Shown piece by piece: positions 46,521 to 58,439 of a stretch of DNA of 64,000 bases. The translations under genes were made by a program, and so were the position numbers. Source of the stretch: Delphinus delphis. Taxonomy: Eukaryota > Chordata > Mammalia > Artiodactyla > Delphinidae. The notes beneath the pieces were generated by a model, which was not told the origin of the DNA, ran no database searches, and worked only from the letters and a program-made list of their open reading frames with translations. Each line of letters begins with the position of its first letter. Position 1 is the first letter of the stretch. Location of the stretch: contig NC_082696.1 of NCBI RefSeq assembly GCF_949987515.2, positions 58,496,947 through 58,560,946 on the forward strand, given 5' to 3'.

Positions 46521-46595
46521 TTCTTTTTGGGGGAAACACCAACCGGTTCTTTTTTGGGGAAAAACCAGTTCTTTTTTTGGGAAAAAACCAACCAG
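46521..46595 (+). repeat. Three-copy minisatellite-like repeat
   Basis: Units begin at 46521, 46547 and 46569, each of the form TTCTTTTT-GGGG-AAAA-ACCA(ACC)AG, 22-27 bp long. It is purine/pyrimidine skewed and belongs to no family that I recognise. Confidence 0.85.
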
Positions 46596-46635
46596 GACAC
46601 GAGCTAGAAAGCAATACAAACAAGGGTGATTGATT

Positions 46636-46674
46636 GTGAGTGTGTGTGTGTGTGTGTGTGAATGTGAGTGTGTG
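46636..46674 (+). repeat. Interrupted (TG)n microsatellite
   Basis: GTGAGTGTGTG...TGTGAATGTGAGTGTGTGT, with a pure core of about 22 bases. Confidence 0.9.
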
Positions 46675-46904
46675 TTTATCCTTGGTCTGGAAGAAATGTG
46701 TGGAGTGATCTTCCTGGTTGTAGGTTAATCTTTTCCCACATAAATAGAGGGGTTTAAAGAGAGATATAAATACTTTCCTACCCTGAGAGAAAACAGACTT
46801 TGTACTGCAATGTACAAAGTATCCAAGTGAAGGAAATTAGAAGTAAAATAAGGAAAGAGAAGGGGAGAGAGAGACAGGAAAGTGGAAGCATCAGAGTGTG
46901 TAGT

Positions 46905-47403
46905 AGTGAGAATTCTCTAGGGAAACAGAAACAGTAGGATGTATATCACCTTATCTATCTATCTATCTATCTATCATCTATCATCTATCTATCTATCTGT
47001 CTATCTAACACCTATCTTTCATCTCTTGAGAAATTTATTTTAATATTTATCCCAAGGACTTGGCTCACATGATTGTGGAAGCTGGCAAGTCCCCAGTCAG
47101 CAGGACAGCCAGCAGGCTGAAGACCTACAGAGAAATTGATGCTGCGGTTCAAGTCCAAATGCTGTCTGCTGGCAAAATTCCTTTTTCCTCAGGGGAGGTC
47201 AGTCTTTTTCCTGTTCAGGCCTTCAACAGATTGGATGAGGCCCACCCACATTTTGGAGAGTGATCCGCTTTCCTCAAAGTCTACTGATTTAAAAGTTAAT
47301 CTCATCTAAAACAAACCTTCACAGAAGCATCTGGAATAACATTTGATCACACATTTGGTTACCTTGGTCTAGCCATGTTGACATACAAAATGAACCATCT
47401 CAG
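46905..47403 (-). mobile_element. Ancient LTR-like repeat with (TCTA)n expansion
   Basis: The minus strand opens 'TGGTTCATTTTGTATGTCAAC'. It has 'ATGTGGGTGGGCCTCATCCAATCTGTTGAAGGCCTGAACAGG' and closes at 'CTGTTTCTGTTTCCCTAGAGAATTC'. I know this as a common mammal-wide LTR-type repeat but cannot name the subfamily. Its usual simple-repeat segment has become a (TCTA)n tract. Confidence 0.65.
46952..47008 (+). repeat. (TCTA)n / (TATC)n microsatellite
   Basis: Tetranucleotide TCTA repeats with ATCATCTATC and CTGT interruptions, inside the LTR-like repeat. Confidence 0.93.
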
Positions 47404-47904
47404 AGGACATCTACACAAAGCCCATGTGAGGATTTCTGGGCAGTTGCAGTAGTGTGAACTATAAGCCCCCTGCAACACAGGTGGGAGAAGAATTTAAGAT
47501 ATTTCTACCTCTCCAGGAGAGGGAACTGGAGGTGCTCTGCTACCCTGCAGGCAAATGCAAATCAGACCAAGATCTAGGACAGCTCAGACATGGACCAGTA
47601 GAGACTTAAGACCCAAATAAAACTTATATTTGTATTTAGCTACCTAATGATATTGTGATACATCAGACTTTTATATTTGCTTTAGTCATCTATGTGTAAC
47701 TTATACTTCCAGTAAGCTTTGCTTATAAGGTCATCTAAAATGTGTATTAAGCTTCACATAATCCTCAATATATTTTTGTACCTTCAGATTAAGAAACTCA
47801 GAGTGAATGAGCTGTAATTAAGGGTTAAATGGAGGGAAATTCCACCAACTCACTTCGCTCTAAACTCTGCTCAGGCAGAGTCAGGCTAACTCTGATTGGC
47901 ACGG
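47404..47904. other. Unique sequence, nothing recognised
   Basis: No supported feature. Confidence 0.4.
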
Positions 47905-48125
47905 TGGGGAAACACAGGGTTTGAATGCAGGCTCTGCGTTACGGATGTGCCATTTAAATGATGTGACCGTCACTTAAACTTTTAGAAACTCAGTGTCTCC
48001 ATCTGTTAAACAGGGATTATGATACCTGTCTTGTAGGGTTATTGAGAGTATGAAATGAAATCATGCAACCAAAGCATCTAGTACAATTCTTGAAAAAAGA
48101 GTTGGTGCTAAATAATTGTTACTTA
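47905..48125 (+). mobile_element. MIR SINE, degraded
   Basis: 'CACAGGGTTTGAATGCAGGCTCTGCGTTAC', 'GTGACCGTCACTTAAACTTTTAGAAACTCAGTGTCTCCATCTG' and 'TTGTAGGGTTATTGAGAGTATGAAATGAAATCATG' give the forward MIR order. Confidence 0.88.
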
Positions 48126-48134
48126 CCTTCCTCC

Positions 48135-48490
48135 TGGGTCAGGCCAGGGTTGGAGTATATGACAGACACTGTTAGTTGCCTATCTAATTTCCCTTCTTTC
48201 CTTTTTTGTTGGTTCAGGCCAAATCCTGTTAAAGAAACCTACATTTCCCAGCCTCCCTGTGGTTATGAGTGTCATTTAACATGTTCCATCCAATGTGGCG
48301 TAAATGGAAGCCATCTACTTTGCTGATAATGGTGCCATCTCTTCCTCTTCTTCACTTCCTTCTTTTCCCTACCTGGTATGCAGACTTGATGGCTGGAGCT
48401 GTGGTAATCATTTTGTGACCACTAGAAAATGGACAAGAAATCCAGAGGTCTCAGCACAGATATCCTTGCATCACTGAACTAATTACCAGC
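48135..48490 (+). mobile_element. Possible ancient interspersed repeat
   Basis: 'CCCAGCCTCCCTGTGGTTATGAGTGTCAT', 'CTGGTATGCAGACTTGATGGCTGGAGCTGTGG' and 'GTGACCACTAGAAAATGGACAAG' resemble a mammal-wide LTR or DNA repeat whose name I cannot fix. Treat as tentative. Confidence 0.4.
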
Positions 48491-48646
48491 AACTTTTTTT
48501 CTTTTTATCATGACAACTTCTACCTGAGTAAAAATAAGCTTCTATTTTGTTTAATCTACTATTTAATCAGATGTTTTTTATCAGTAATAGTCTACTGCAA
48601 TCCAACCAACATGGGAGTTAACTTAGTGAATAGTAAATGTAGCTTT

Positions 48647-48885
48647 AAAAAGTTCTGATTAGGGTTTCCCTGGTGGCGCAGTGGTTGAGAGTCCGCCTGC
48701 AGATGCAGGGAGCACGGGTTCGTGCCCCGGTCCAGGAAGATCCCATGTGCCGCGGAGCGGCTGGGCCCGTGAGCCATGGCCACTGAGCCTGCACGTCCGG
48801 AGCCTGTACTCCGCAACGGGAGAGGCCACAACAGTGAGAGGCCCGCGTACTGCAAAAAAAAAAAAAAAAAAAAGTTCTGTTTAGG
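48647..48885 (+). mobile_element. CHR-2-type SINE with 17 bp target duplication
   Basis: The SINE is about 48662-48868. The 17-base flanks AAAAAGTTCTGATTAGG (48647-48663) and AAAAAGTTCTGTTTAGG (48869-48885) differ at one base. The head reads GGTTTCCC rather than GGCTTCCC, and the body is near consensus. Confidence 0.96.
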
Positions 48886-49059
48886 AATATTATTGACTAC
48901 CCAAATAAAGTTGCCCTGTAAATATCTGTTACTGGTGTCAGTAAACTATGCCATACAACTTGAGGCATACCTTCCCCTGCTCCCTGTGCCCTGCTACTTT
49001 AAATAGTTGACAAAGTTCAGTGGATTCTCCTCCTTACCTCTTCCAAATCCCATCCACCT

Positions 49060-49232
49060 TAATTTTTTTTTTTGGCATTTATTTATTTATTTTTTACATC
49101 TTTATTGGAGTATAATTGCAATACAATGGTGTGTTAGTTTCTGCTTCATAACAAAGTGAATCAGTTATACATACATATACGTTCCCACATCTCTTCCCTC
49201 TTGCGTCTCCCTCCCTCCTACCCTCCCCATCC
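49060..49232 (-). mobile_element. Very short L1 3' end
   Basis: A T-rich start, then 'CATCTTTATTGGAGTATAATTGCAATACAATGG', 'TAGTTTCTGCTTCATAACAAAGTGAATCAG' and 'CTCTTGCGTCTCCCTCC': the antisense L1 3' UTR. Only about 150 bp was inserted, so this copy is severely 5'-truncated. Confidence 0.9.
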
Positions 49233-50229
49233 ACGCATACAGAATTCTCTCTCAACCATCAACCTCTATTCTTGCATGCCAGAAGGAAAAAAATGGATGT
49301 TTTTCTGCTTTCACAAAAATAAACTGAAGTATTTCTATAACATTTAATCCAGTTTTCTAAAAACAGAATTCTATGCCTTCCATTTGAGGAAGACTTAGAA
49401 GTTGCCTCTTAGGTACCGCACATCAAACTCTAAGCAGTACTGCTGTTTGTTGGTTGCAATGAGATGATACAGACATTGAGAGCAAGCATTTAGAAACTTT
49501 CATAATCATTAGACATGATTGCAACATTTACTTTTATTGTATTTTAAGAAAGTATTAGTCCATCATGGATTGGAAATTTGAAAAAAAAGATTTCTTTTTT
49601 TTTTTTTTTTAAACCATAGTTAGTTTGAGAAGCACTGTTGTAATGGATAAATACCAGGTGGTCACTACAGAGTTTAGTATTATTTTCAAAATTAACCTTT
49701 AAAAAATGATAGTATTTTCATAGTGTGAGAAATAAACCTACTGAGTATTTGGAAAAGTTATTTGAGGATTTGTCCAGTATTTAGTTCACGCACGCCTGCG
49801 CGTGCACACACACATACACGCACACGCACACACACCCCTTATGTGGTTAGAGATCAACATGAATACTCACTACAACAACAGCTTCCTATTTTTTATAACT
49901 AAATGTGATTAGCCCTTTGCTTATATAAATACTTCAATACACAGAATGATAATGAATTATTCTCAAAAGTAGGACATAATAGTATCTACAACACATCAAG
50001 AGAAATTTAGAAATAGGACTATCTAAGATAATGAGAGGCAATTGGGAATTTGGGGAAGAGGCGAATTTAACATATGGAAGTAATCATTATGAATTTTAAA
50101 TTATTTACTAAGTATAGCAACATCGAGATGCTTTTGTTAACCAACTTCGGAATTTTTTTTTAAAAAAGAAAAGACCAAAATGTGGAAGAACTGCAGGTAT
50201 TCTGTACACTAAAAAAAATATAATGAATC
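49233..50229. other. Unique sequence with simple repeats
   Basis: It contains a T-run (49594-49610) and an impure (CA)n/(CGCA) tract at 49789-49837. No gene was recognised. Confidence 0.45.
49789..49837 (+). repeat. Impure (CA)n with CG units
   Basis: CACGCACGCCTGCGCGTGCACACAC-type alternating purine-pyrimidine tract; it could favour Z-DNA. Confidence 0.85.
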
Positions 50230-50464
50230 AAAAGTCTTCAATCTTGGGCTTCCCTGGTGGCACAGTTGTTGAGAGTCCGCCTGCCGGTGCAGGGGACACG
50301 GGTTCGTGCCCCGGTCCGGGAAGATCCCACGTGCCGCGGAGCGGCTGGGCCCATGAGCCATGGCCGCTGAGCCTGCGCATCCGGAGCCTGTGCCCCACAA
50401 CGGGAGAGGCCACAACAGTGAGAGGCCCGCGTACCGCAAAAAAAAAAAAAAAAAGTCTTCAATC
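50230..50464 (+). mobile_element. CHR-2-type SINE with perfect 14 bp target duplication
   Basis: The SINE is about 50244-50450. AAAAGTCTTCAATC occurs exactly at 50230-50243 and 50451-50464. Both the A-box region and the GGTTCGTGCCCCGG B-box region are intact, as is most of the CpG-rich body, pointing to a young copy. Confidence 0.97.
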
Positions 50465-51629
50465 CTGTAAAGCTCTTGAGAAAATCTAGGACTAATCCTG
50501 GATGGATGCAATGAAGTTTGTTGTTGTCAGTTGATACAGTCATTGTTCCAAGAAGAACTGTGAACCATGTAAGTCAGCCCGATGATGTGGAGCATTTTGG
50601 CTTGCAACTTTTTCCTAATGCTTTTCTGTTTTCCTTAAAAAGAAAAATATCTCTGTGCTGTTTACAAAGACTTTGGGGTGCTGCTTACCATTTTAGCTAC
50701 TAACACAAACAACCTTGACAATAATAATCTATTTTTTTAAATCCCTTTTCACCCAGACAAGTAAGCAATCATCAATTATAGACCCTCACATGGAATACAA
50801 ATTTGGCACCATGGAAATGAAAACTAAAGCAATTTGTATCTTTACTATTCCAAGGGGAATCATTCTTGGTCTATTTATTATGAAATATTCCCTCTATCTT
50901 ATACTCTTCTAAGTTATATCAATGTCATCGACCATAACTTGAATTATAATGAGTAGATGATACTCTTGAATGACTGGAATCATGTCATCATTATTAGATG
51001 ACCTAGTTAGCATATGTGGTTAAAAATGTCACTGCCTTTTTATTTATTGACTTATTTCAGAGTGGCATAGGTTATATCAGGACTGGGCTCCTGGATGTAT
51101 CTTTATGAAATAGCATAGTGTTTTGTTTATTTTTTAACCCGTATCCACTAACCATATACATGGAGCCATCCACACTACTTTAAAATATTTCTTTACAAAC
51201 CATATATTTTTCCCCTATGACTTTTATTATCAATGCCCCTGGAAAAAAGTAAAACACGGGCAAAGAACTGTGACAGCCTTGTTTCAGAAACATTGGTAGA
51301 CTTTAGGAGGAGGAACCTCAAATCAGGAAAGATGTCAGTGAGAGAAACAAACCTTTTTCCTGAACCCATGGGGCTCCAATCTGTGCCCAGTGTGCTTGTG
51401 TTCCTGGAGGTCTGTGTACATTTATGAGGGAAGGCGTGGGTGGTCGGGACTCCCTGAGGATGTTTCCTGAGAACACCACATCCAAGGTCAAATATCTTGG
51501 CAACGTTTCTGGTCTTATGCTTACGAATAAGCATGTATAAAGGAAGAAAGAAGCATTTGCTTTAGAAATGATGCTAGAATTTATCTTTACCTGACTCTCC
51601 TGCCACTGAGATCTGTATTTGGCCCTTAA
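50465..51629. other. Unique sequence, nothing recognised
   Basis: No gene or repeat could be supported. Confidence 0.4.
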
Positions 51630-51905
51630 TCATTACTTCCTGCTGTTACAATCCCCCTCCCCTCCCCCCACCCCTACTCTTCCTTGGCCACTACTCTCAG
51701 AATTCTCTTCAGGGGAGACCAAAGTGCTCCAGACAAGTTATTCTCTCCATTTTGGAAGAACTCACTATCTCATGTCCTTTGACTTTTTCTCTGGCCTTTT
51801 GCTTCTTTTCAAATTCTATTCAAATCTCACCTTCTGTGCCTTAAGCATTCTTTGGAACTCCTTCTTAGTGTTTATGGGTCTGTTCACTTACTTGCTAAAT
51901 CTGAG
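51630..51905 (+). mobile_element. Possible L2 relic
   Basis: 'TTCAAATCTCACCTTCTGTGCCTTAAGCATTC' and 'CTTACTTGCTAAATCTGAG' weakly resemble the forward L2 3' region. Confidence 0.3.
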
Positions 51906-52445
51906 TTATTTCCCAGGATTTAAAAGAAATTAGGGTAGATTAAAAATAGTAAGCAGCATGCCTGATGAGCAATGAAATGTATGTATATATTTTTAAGCTT
52001 TGTCCTCTTGTAGATGGTTATTAGAGAATTTGGGTTTGTAAGGAAACTGAGATTTTCTACGTATTAATATGATAATATCAGTGATTCTACAACATGTTTA
52101 TTTTCTGATCTGCTTAATGGTTATACTAGTTTAGTTGCATGATACCTAGTTAATGATGTCTTTGGAAGTCTCACCAGATAATATAATGATAAATTAACTA
52201 GAAACTGATACAATTAGCTGAGCCACCCTCATATGAGTTTTCTTTGCAGACCCAAACTGTGGGTAGTAAGAGAAGGTGAGAGTATTTGAATGAGTAGTAT
52301 TTCTAAAGGTTAGGAGACAATGCACATACTGTAAGTTAAGTTAAATGAATCTACTTTTTATTTCTATTATATAATTGGAAGAACAAAACCTTACCCCCTC
52401 TGAACCATTACTCTCACTGCAATGCTCATTGGCTCACGATTGTCT
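51906..52445. other. AT-rich unique sequence
   Basis: No supported feature. Confidence 0.4.
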
Positions 52446-52658
52446 TTTTTTTTTTTTTTTTTTTTGCGGTACACGGGCCTCTCACTGTTGTGGCCTCTCC
52501 CATTGTGGAGCACAGGCTCCAGACGTACAAGCTCAGCGGCCATGGCTCACGGGCCCAGCCCCTCCGTGGCATGTGGGATCTTCCCAGACCGGGGCACGAA
52601 CCCGTGTCCCCTGCATCGGCAGGTGGACTTTCAACCACTGAGCCACCAGGGAAGCCCC
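52446..52658 (-). mobile_element. CHR-2-type SINE
   Basis: A T-run, GCGGTACACGGG, a moderately diverged body (CCCCTCCGTGGC) and a head ending CCAGGGAAGCCCC. The flanks ACGATTGTCTT and ATGATTAAGTCTT suggest a target duplication altered by a 2-base indel. Confidence 0.95.
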
Positions 52659-53050
52659 ATGATTAAGTCTTAATATAAAATGCCACGGCTTCTTTTTCAG
52701 ACTAAAAACTTAGCTTACTGAAATATGACTTACCTTCTATTGACAATCATCTGGCTATTCTAATTAACTCCCCCTTCGTTCCCATTTTCCCCAGTAGCTT
52801 CTTCTTTCTTAAAAATAAAAATATTTGAGAATGTGGATGTGACACTCAATCTAAAATGAAAGTCAGAGCTATTACTAAGGAAGTCATATAGCTTCAATTC
52901 CCAACTGTATACTCTTCTGACTAGTGTATTTTATTGCAACGTTTGTTATTTATGTTAGTCATTGGACTGGATTTGTGGTCCCTGTTTTTGAGCATGTGGC
53001 ATAGTGAGTTGCAAAGATCTCAAAGGCAATTCTCTCTGCTCTGTGCAGAA
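52659..53050. other. Unique sequence, nothing recognised
   Basis: No supported feature. Confidence 0.4.
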
Positions 53051-53266
53051 GGACTTACATTTTTTTTAACATCTTTATTGGAGTATAATTGCTTTACAAC
53101 GCTAACACATATATATGGAATCCAAGGGAAAAAAAAATGGTCATGAAGAACCTAGGGATAAGACGGGAATAAAGACACAGACCTACTAGAGCATGGACTT
53201 GAGGATATGGGGAGGGGGAAGGGTAAGCTGTGACAAAGTGAGAGAGTGGCATGGACTTACATTTTT
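53051..53266 (-). mobile_element. Tiny twin-primed L1 with perfect 14 bp target duplication
   Basis: GGACTTACATTTTT at 53051-53064 is repeated exactly at 53253-53266. Between them, 53065-53099 is the extreme L1 3' end on the minus strand (AACATCTTTATTGG...). 53100-53252 is plus-strand L1 from the ORF2 end and proximal 3' UTR (CTAACACATATATATGGAAT ... AGAGAGTGGCAT). The intervening ~200 bp of L1 3' UTR is absent. So the whole insertion is under 200 bp, with the 5' part inverted and the junction deleted. Confidence 0.95.
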
Positions 53267-53689
53267 GAATAGAATATACACTAGAAATTGAGGTCTGGAT
53301 TGCAGCCTTAATGTTAAAACAGTATGTTTCAATTGACTAAGCAGGACACTAACAATTTAGATAAAAGTATGCAATATATCAATTAATGAACTATAAAAAC
53401 CCCTCAATGAACGTTAACCCTTTAGAGCATATAGGTATGTATATGCATTGTAAACATTTATTTAATTGGTGATAATGACAGCTTTCATGGCAACACTGTT
53501 ATTATTTAAGTTTGTGATTAGCTATTTATATACACCTGGGTAGAAAATAAGAAGTCTGATTCTAAACCTCATTGCTCTGATCATGAAGGGTTCTTTGAAG
53601 GGGAAATTGGAGTTGACATAGAAACTGAAATACAGGCTAAGAGTTATTTTATCAAGAGTCACTTTAAACATTTATCAATAAATGTTTAA
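53267..53689. other. AT-rich unique sequence
   Basis: No supported feature. Confidence 0.4.
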
Positions 53690-54240
53690 CAAATAGTTTC
53701 TTTGGAGGTGGGCCTGTGTCAGGTGTGGTGGAGGTCACAGCCCCATGCCTCAGAAGTTACAATCACAGAAGTTCAAGCTGGTCTAGTAGTCATGAAGCAA
53801 CTCAAGTGTTAATGGTCTGACTCTGACTGAAAGCACTGACAGAGCTCAGACTAGGGAGGGAAAGCATCAGAGTCTCAGATGGCTGGGGAAGGCTTATGGG
53901 ACTGAGGGTCCTTGATCTGGACTTTAAAGGAAAGGCTGGATTTGGATCAAGGGAGATAAAACCGTAGCAGGGGCTGGGAAAGGGAATGAACACGGTGTGG
54001 TCATGGGCATGGGGGAGACCAACTGGGCTGGAGCTGAACAATCAACAATGCACAGAGGACGAAGGGATGGAGTGCCCTGACATGTGCAACTAGTTAGAAG
54101 AGTCATGGACTGAGTGACAGGCTCTGACACCTGTTGCTGCTGATCTGGAGCTAATGGGCCTACGTGGCCAAGCAGGTTGGGAGCAGGTTGGCATCATGGA
54201 GGTGGGGTCCAGCCTTGCGAGTGTTGGAGAAGATGTGAGG
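53690..54240 (-). mobile_element. Possible L2 relic
   Basis: 'GGGGAAGGCTTATGGGACTGAGGGTCCTTGATCTGGACTTTAAAGGAAAGGCTGGATTTGG' (words read separately) resembles antisense L2 3' sequence. The match is patchy. Confidence 0.4.
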
Positions 54241-54715
54241 TTTGCAGAGGGAAGGACACGCCTTTTGGCGCACGGGGCTGGCTGTAAATGAATTAGTGTA
54301 CATGGACATTTATCTTTGGCATCTCTGCTTTGTCACCCTCTGCGTTTCTCCCAGAGTTTGGGTATATTGCTCTGGCTTCAACTGCACAAGGCTTCCCTTT
54401 GCTTTGCCTTCTTTTGAATTAGTTGTAGTTTCATTTTCCTTAGTCTCACATCCTGAAAGTTAGAACCTCTGGGGTTCTGCTAACTATGTAGGTTACATGA
54501 ACGAAGGATAGCATCCTGTGCCTAGTGACTTTGGGGACGATATCTCCCCTTTTTTGGGTGAACATTTTAATATTCTTTGGTTAAATAAGTGTTTTAGTAT
54601 CCCTAAAATCGTGTCACCCCCCCCCATTTAGTCTCTGTATAGCGGTCAGGCTTCATAAACTCTGCTTTGCTTAATTAAAACAATACCAAGCCCTTATTAA
54701 ATGACACAATTGGGG

Positions 54716-54748
<33 letters not shown>

Positions 54749-56544
54749 TGCCTGGCTAATTCAGTTATTTAAATCATGATATTGAGTCTGAGTTTTCCTT
54801 TATAGGCCGTTTAAGCTTGCAGAGATAAAAATGTAGTCCTGTGCACACAGATTTTATTCCTAGCTTTATATAAAACCCTAAGAGGACCTTATAAAGGAAT
54901 TGTGGCCACTACTTAAAGCTGGTATTGTGGTGATGTCTCAGGCGTGGTGGAAGAAAGTGGTGACCAGCAACATCGGGTGTGTATGTATGAAACCACTTTT
55001 TGGGGGGAACAAATTAGTTTCACAGAAAATAATTTGCAACCCACAAAGTTGCTCCATGAGTTCTGCATCGGTTATTTCTTAAAAAATGGCACAGCAGGTC
55101 TCTAATCTGATTGATTATTACCAGATTTCAGGCTTGAACTGTCCTTTAAGATTTGACTTTTAGGAAAGAAAATGGAGGGAAAGGAGCATAGGAAATATAT
55201 CTTTGAGAGTACGGGATTATAATAGGAAAGTAGCAACTGAATTCAGTTTCACAACTCAACTCAGTTGAATTTCTCAATTAAACTTTGGTGTTAAAGATGA
55301 AAAAATGTTAGTGAGCAGTTTTAAACACAATGTAGCTGTGCCAACTCTGGCATGGTGATGTTTATCTTGCATTGTCCTATGGTCTGAACACAGTGTTTTT
55401 TAAGAGTGGTACCCAATAAAAATTGGTTTCCTGAATAACTGAACAATTGAAAAGTGAGATTATTATTCTAGCTGATGATTTGGAATGTATAATTATTTGA
55501 CATTTGACATGAAGAAAATTGAAAATAAGGCAAATCAAATACGAATTTAAGTGTTAACTACCAGCAACCTGTTTCCTTTCATGTCACCAAAAGTTAAAGA
55601 AGGACATTCCCATGATTAACTAGAATTAGTTGTTTTTCTATTGTTTTAAAGTTGAAAAGTATATATAAAACTATATTTGATGCTTTAAAATGAGGAGATT
55701 AGTGTATTAGTCTATTTTAAAAGGATTTATAATTGGTCTGTGTGAAATGCAATATTGTTTGAGTGTTATATATTATATTAGTAAAGTCACACAATTTAGA
55801 AACTCGGTAGACATGGTTTCATCTTACTTAAGTGACCATCTCTAAAATGTGTTACTGTGTACTCTGTACAGTAGTCTATCAGTTACTTTTTACTTAAAGA
55901 AAGCCTGATCATTTCTGCATTGCAGAAGTTAGGTCAGTCAATTGTTTTAAGGATTATTTTCTTGTCATGATACATGTAACTGTTGATACCACAAAAGGTG
56001 GGCACAAAAACTGCACCTCTTCTCTATCATTTTAAGGCTCTTTACTAGACTTTTTGGATAATTTATTAAAAATCCATCCTCTTAAAGTTAAACATTATAA
56101 ATAAATATTATATAGGAAAAATCATTAAAACTTTGAATTTTGGAAGTTTGTCTCCTCTACCTTCAGTTTATTCTTTATGGTAAAAAGTCTCCACATCACA
56201 TCCCCTGTCATCATCTAAGGCTGATGCCATCTGAATATTCTTGTCCAGGGAAATAGGTTTCTGTAACTCATGGTATAAAATATCATTCCACAGCATCTTA
56301 CGTTCTCCTCAGTGTAGGTGGAACCATTCTAGTACATTGGGAGCAAGTTTTAAGTAACATGGTTTAAGTGTGAATTTCAGAAAATTGCAGACAAAGCACA
56401 TACATAAAATTTAGTCTCTTATTTCGTATTAGTTCTTTCTGAAATCAGAACTAACATTCCTTTCGGAGGGGTGGGTAGAAACTGTTCTTACCTAACACAA
56501 TAAAGATCAACTCCCTTTATGAAATTTCCTATTGTAGTAGATCG
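54241..56544. other. Unique sequence with a (GT)n tract
   Basis: A C9 run lies near 54618. Apart from the microsatellite listed below, nothing is recognised over about 2 kb of AT-rich sequence. Confidence 0.4.
54713..54748 (+). repeat. (GT)n microsatellite
   Basis: GGTGTGTGCGTGTG... with one CG interruption and a pure core of about 26 bases. Confidence 0.93.
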
Positions 56545-57030
56545 TTATAATAATGGCCTCTAATGAATCATGCCGACCTGTGTCCCTGCCCCTTTGTAAT
56601 GGAATGCTGCTGCTCGTACTACTGTGAGGTAGAGTTTATTTCTCCACCCTGTCGAATCTGGGCTGGCCTTGTAAATTGCTTTGACCAATAGAATGTAGCA
56701 AAAGTGACAATTGTATGAGTTCCAGAGCCTAGGTCTCAAGATATTTTGAAGAGTCTGCCTTCACCTCCTGGGAACCCTGAGACCACCAGGTTGGGTAGAA
56801 CCCTGAAATTAAAGAGTTCTGGTTACGCCAACCAACAGTCATCACTAACTACCAGACATGTGAGTGAGGCCACTTTGGGATTTCCAACCCAGAGCAGCTG
56901 TAACTGCACAGAGAGCCCAGCCAAGATCAGCGAAGAGCCAACCAATCAACCCACAAAATGATGAGAAATGACAAATGCTTCTCATTTTAAGCTGTTAAGT
57001 GTTGGGGTTAGATGAATACCTGAAACACCA
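56545..57030 (+). mobile_element. MLT1-type LTR (ERVL-MaLR), solitary
   Basis: 'ATAATGGCCTCTAATGAATCATGCC', 'TGGGCTGGCCTTGTAAATTGCTTTGACCAATAGAATG', 'CAGACATGTGAGTGAGGCCACTTTGGGA' and 'TTTTAAGCTGTTAAGTGTTGGGG' follow a forward MLT1 LTR. No internal retroviral genes are present. The ends are eroded. Confidence 0.85.
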
Positions 57031-58439
57031 ATGAAATCCTAAAATCTGTCACATCAGAAACACCCTAACTCTGTAATAGCCTAAAGAACATTCTGCATTA
57101 TTTTTCTAAACAATTTGTGCTGATCTTCGCCAATATCATCTAGCTGACTGGAAACCTTCAACACTTCATAAAGAATCCTTGAATTTTAATTTGCTATAGG
57201 GACCCTCCCAGGACTCTGTATTTCTTTGTTGGCCTTTTGGCTGCAGAGTGGAATGTGCTTCGATTGAGCTGCTTTTCATAGCCAAGGTAACCCGAGTTAC
57301 TTCACAGAGGAATGTACTGGGGGGTAGTGTCTCTGCCAGTTGTAAAAGGACAATTATGTAACAGCTCATACAGCACTTAATTTTTAGAACTTGTCTTACT
57401 GAGAGGAAGAGAAAATAATGGCTGAATATTGGACCCCAAATACAGACAGGAAGAGCACCCAAACTTTCCACGTCATCCTTATATTTTGCAATTCACTTTT
57501 AATGAGAGGCTGTTTAAGTGAGTCATAATTCAATTCTGGAAGTATCCTGTGTAATGATGTACATTCCTTATTTCCATGTAGCAGACAAATAAAATCATAT
57601 GTAACTTCTTTTGAATTAGCTCGTGCTACATATTCTTTAATTTCTTTAATTTATGTTACAGGGAAATTTACCTGCATTCGAAGTACCTTGTGATGTAGTC
57701 CACATAGATTGATGCCATAGGAGATAGAGCCATCTGAATCATGAAGATATATAATTCATACTGCAAAAGAAATCACACAAATGTGATTAGTGGATTACAT
57801 TTTTCCCCTGTTACCACTCTGTTAAATAAATTCTATCAAAAATGTAGAAAAACAGTAAGTTGTATAAAGTCTCACAGTAGAACTCAAGTGGAGAAGTGTC
57901 TTAGTAACAAGTGCTCTAGCTGCTTGCTGGTACCCCAGGAACCAAGGAAGGAGAGAAACTCTATTTCACAGGATCTAGCTTGTTTTCACCTCTCGTACAA
58001 AGTAGTAGGTCTACATTAGATGAATTAGTTTGGGGTCAAAGTTTCATTTTTTAGAGTTCAACTCATGCTTTTCCTCCCCTTTGCTTAAATAATGCTCATT
58101 CTAAACAGGTATGGATTCCTTCATGTCACTTTTCAGTTCGCTGTGCCTGTGTATGAATGGTCTAATTTACAGAGAGCCTTGTGATTAAGCTCCAACTAGA
58201 ATGTTGGAGAAATTCCTGCACTGCACAGCCCAGGGTTCAGTAGATAGCTCATGTTCGGCATGAAGCAAATGCAAGAACCCTTGAGTGCCAAATAGCCCAG
58301 TTCCTTGCTATTCCCCAAGGACTCGTGTTCCACCATCCTTAGATCATCTTTTCATCCTAGGCTTCCTCATCGATGTTTCCCCAGAGTTAGCCACTGCTTT
58401 GTGTCCTTTGACATGTTCACAGTGAAGTAGAGGAGAGGA
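57031..58439. other. Unique sequence, nothing recognised
   Basis: Short frames at 57166-57471 and 57741-58019 have no recognisable domain. Confidence 0.4.

Noticed and set aside
46952..47008. Regularly spaced repeats as a CRISPR-like array
   Set aside because: They are plain TCTA tetranucleotides without spacers, inside an LTR-like repeat of a mammalian genome.
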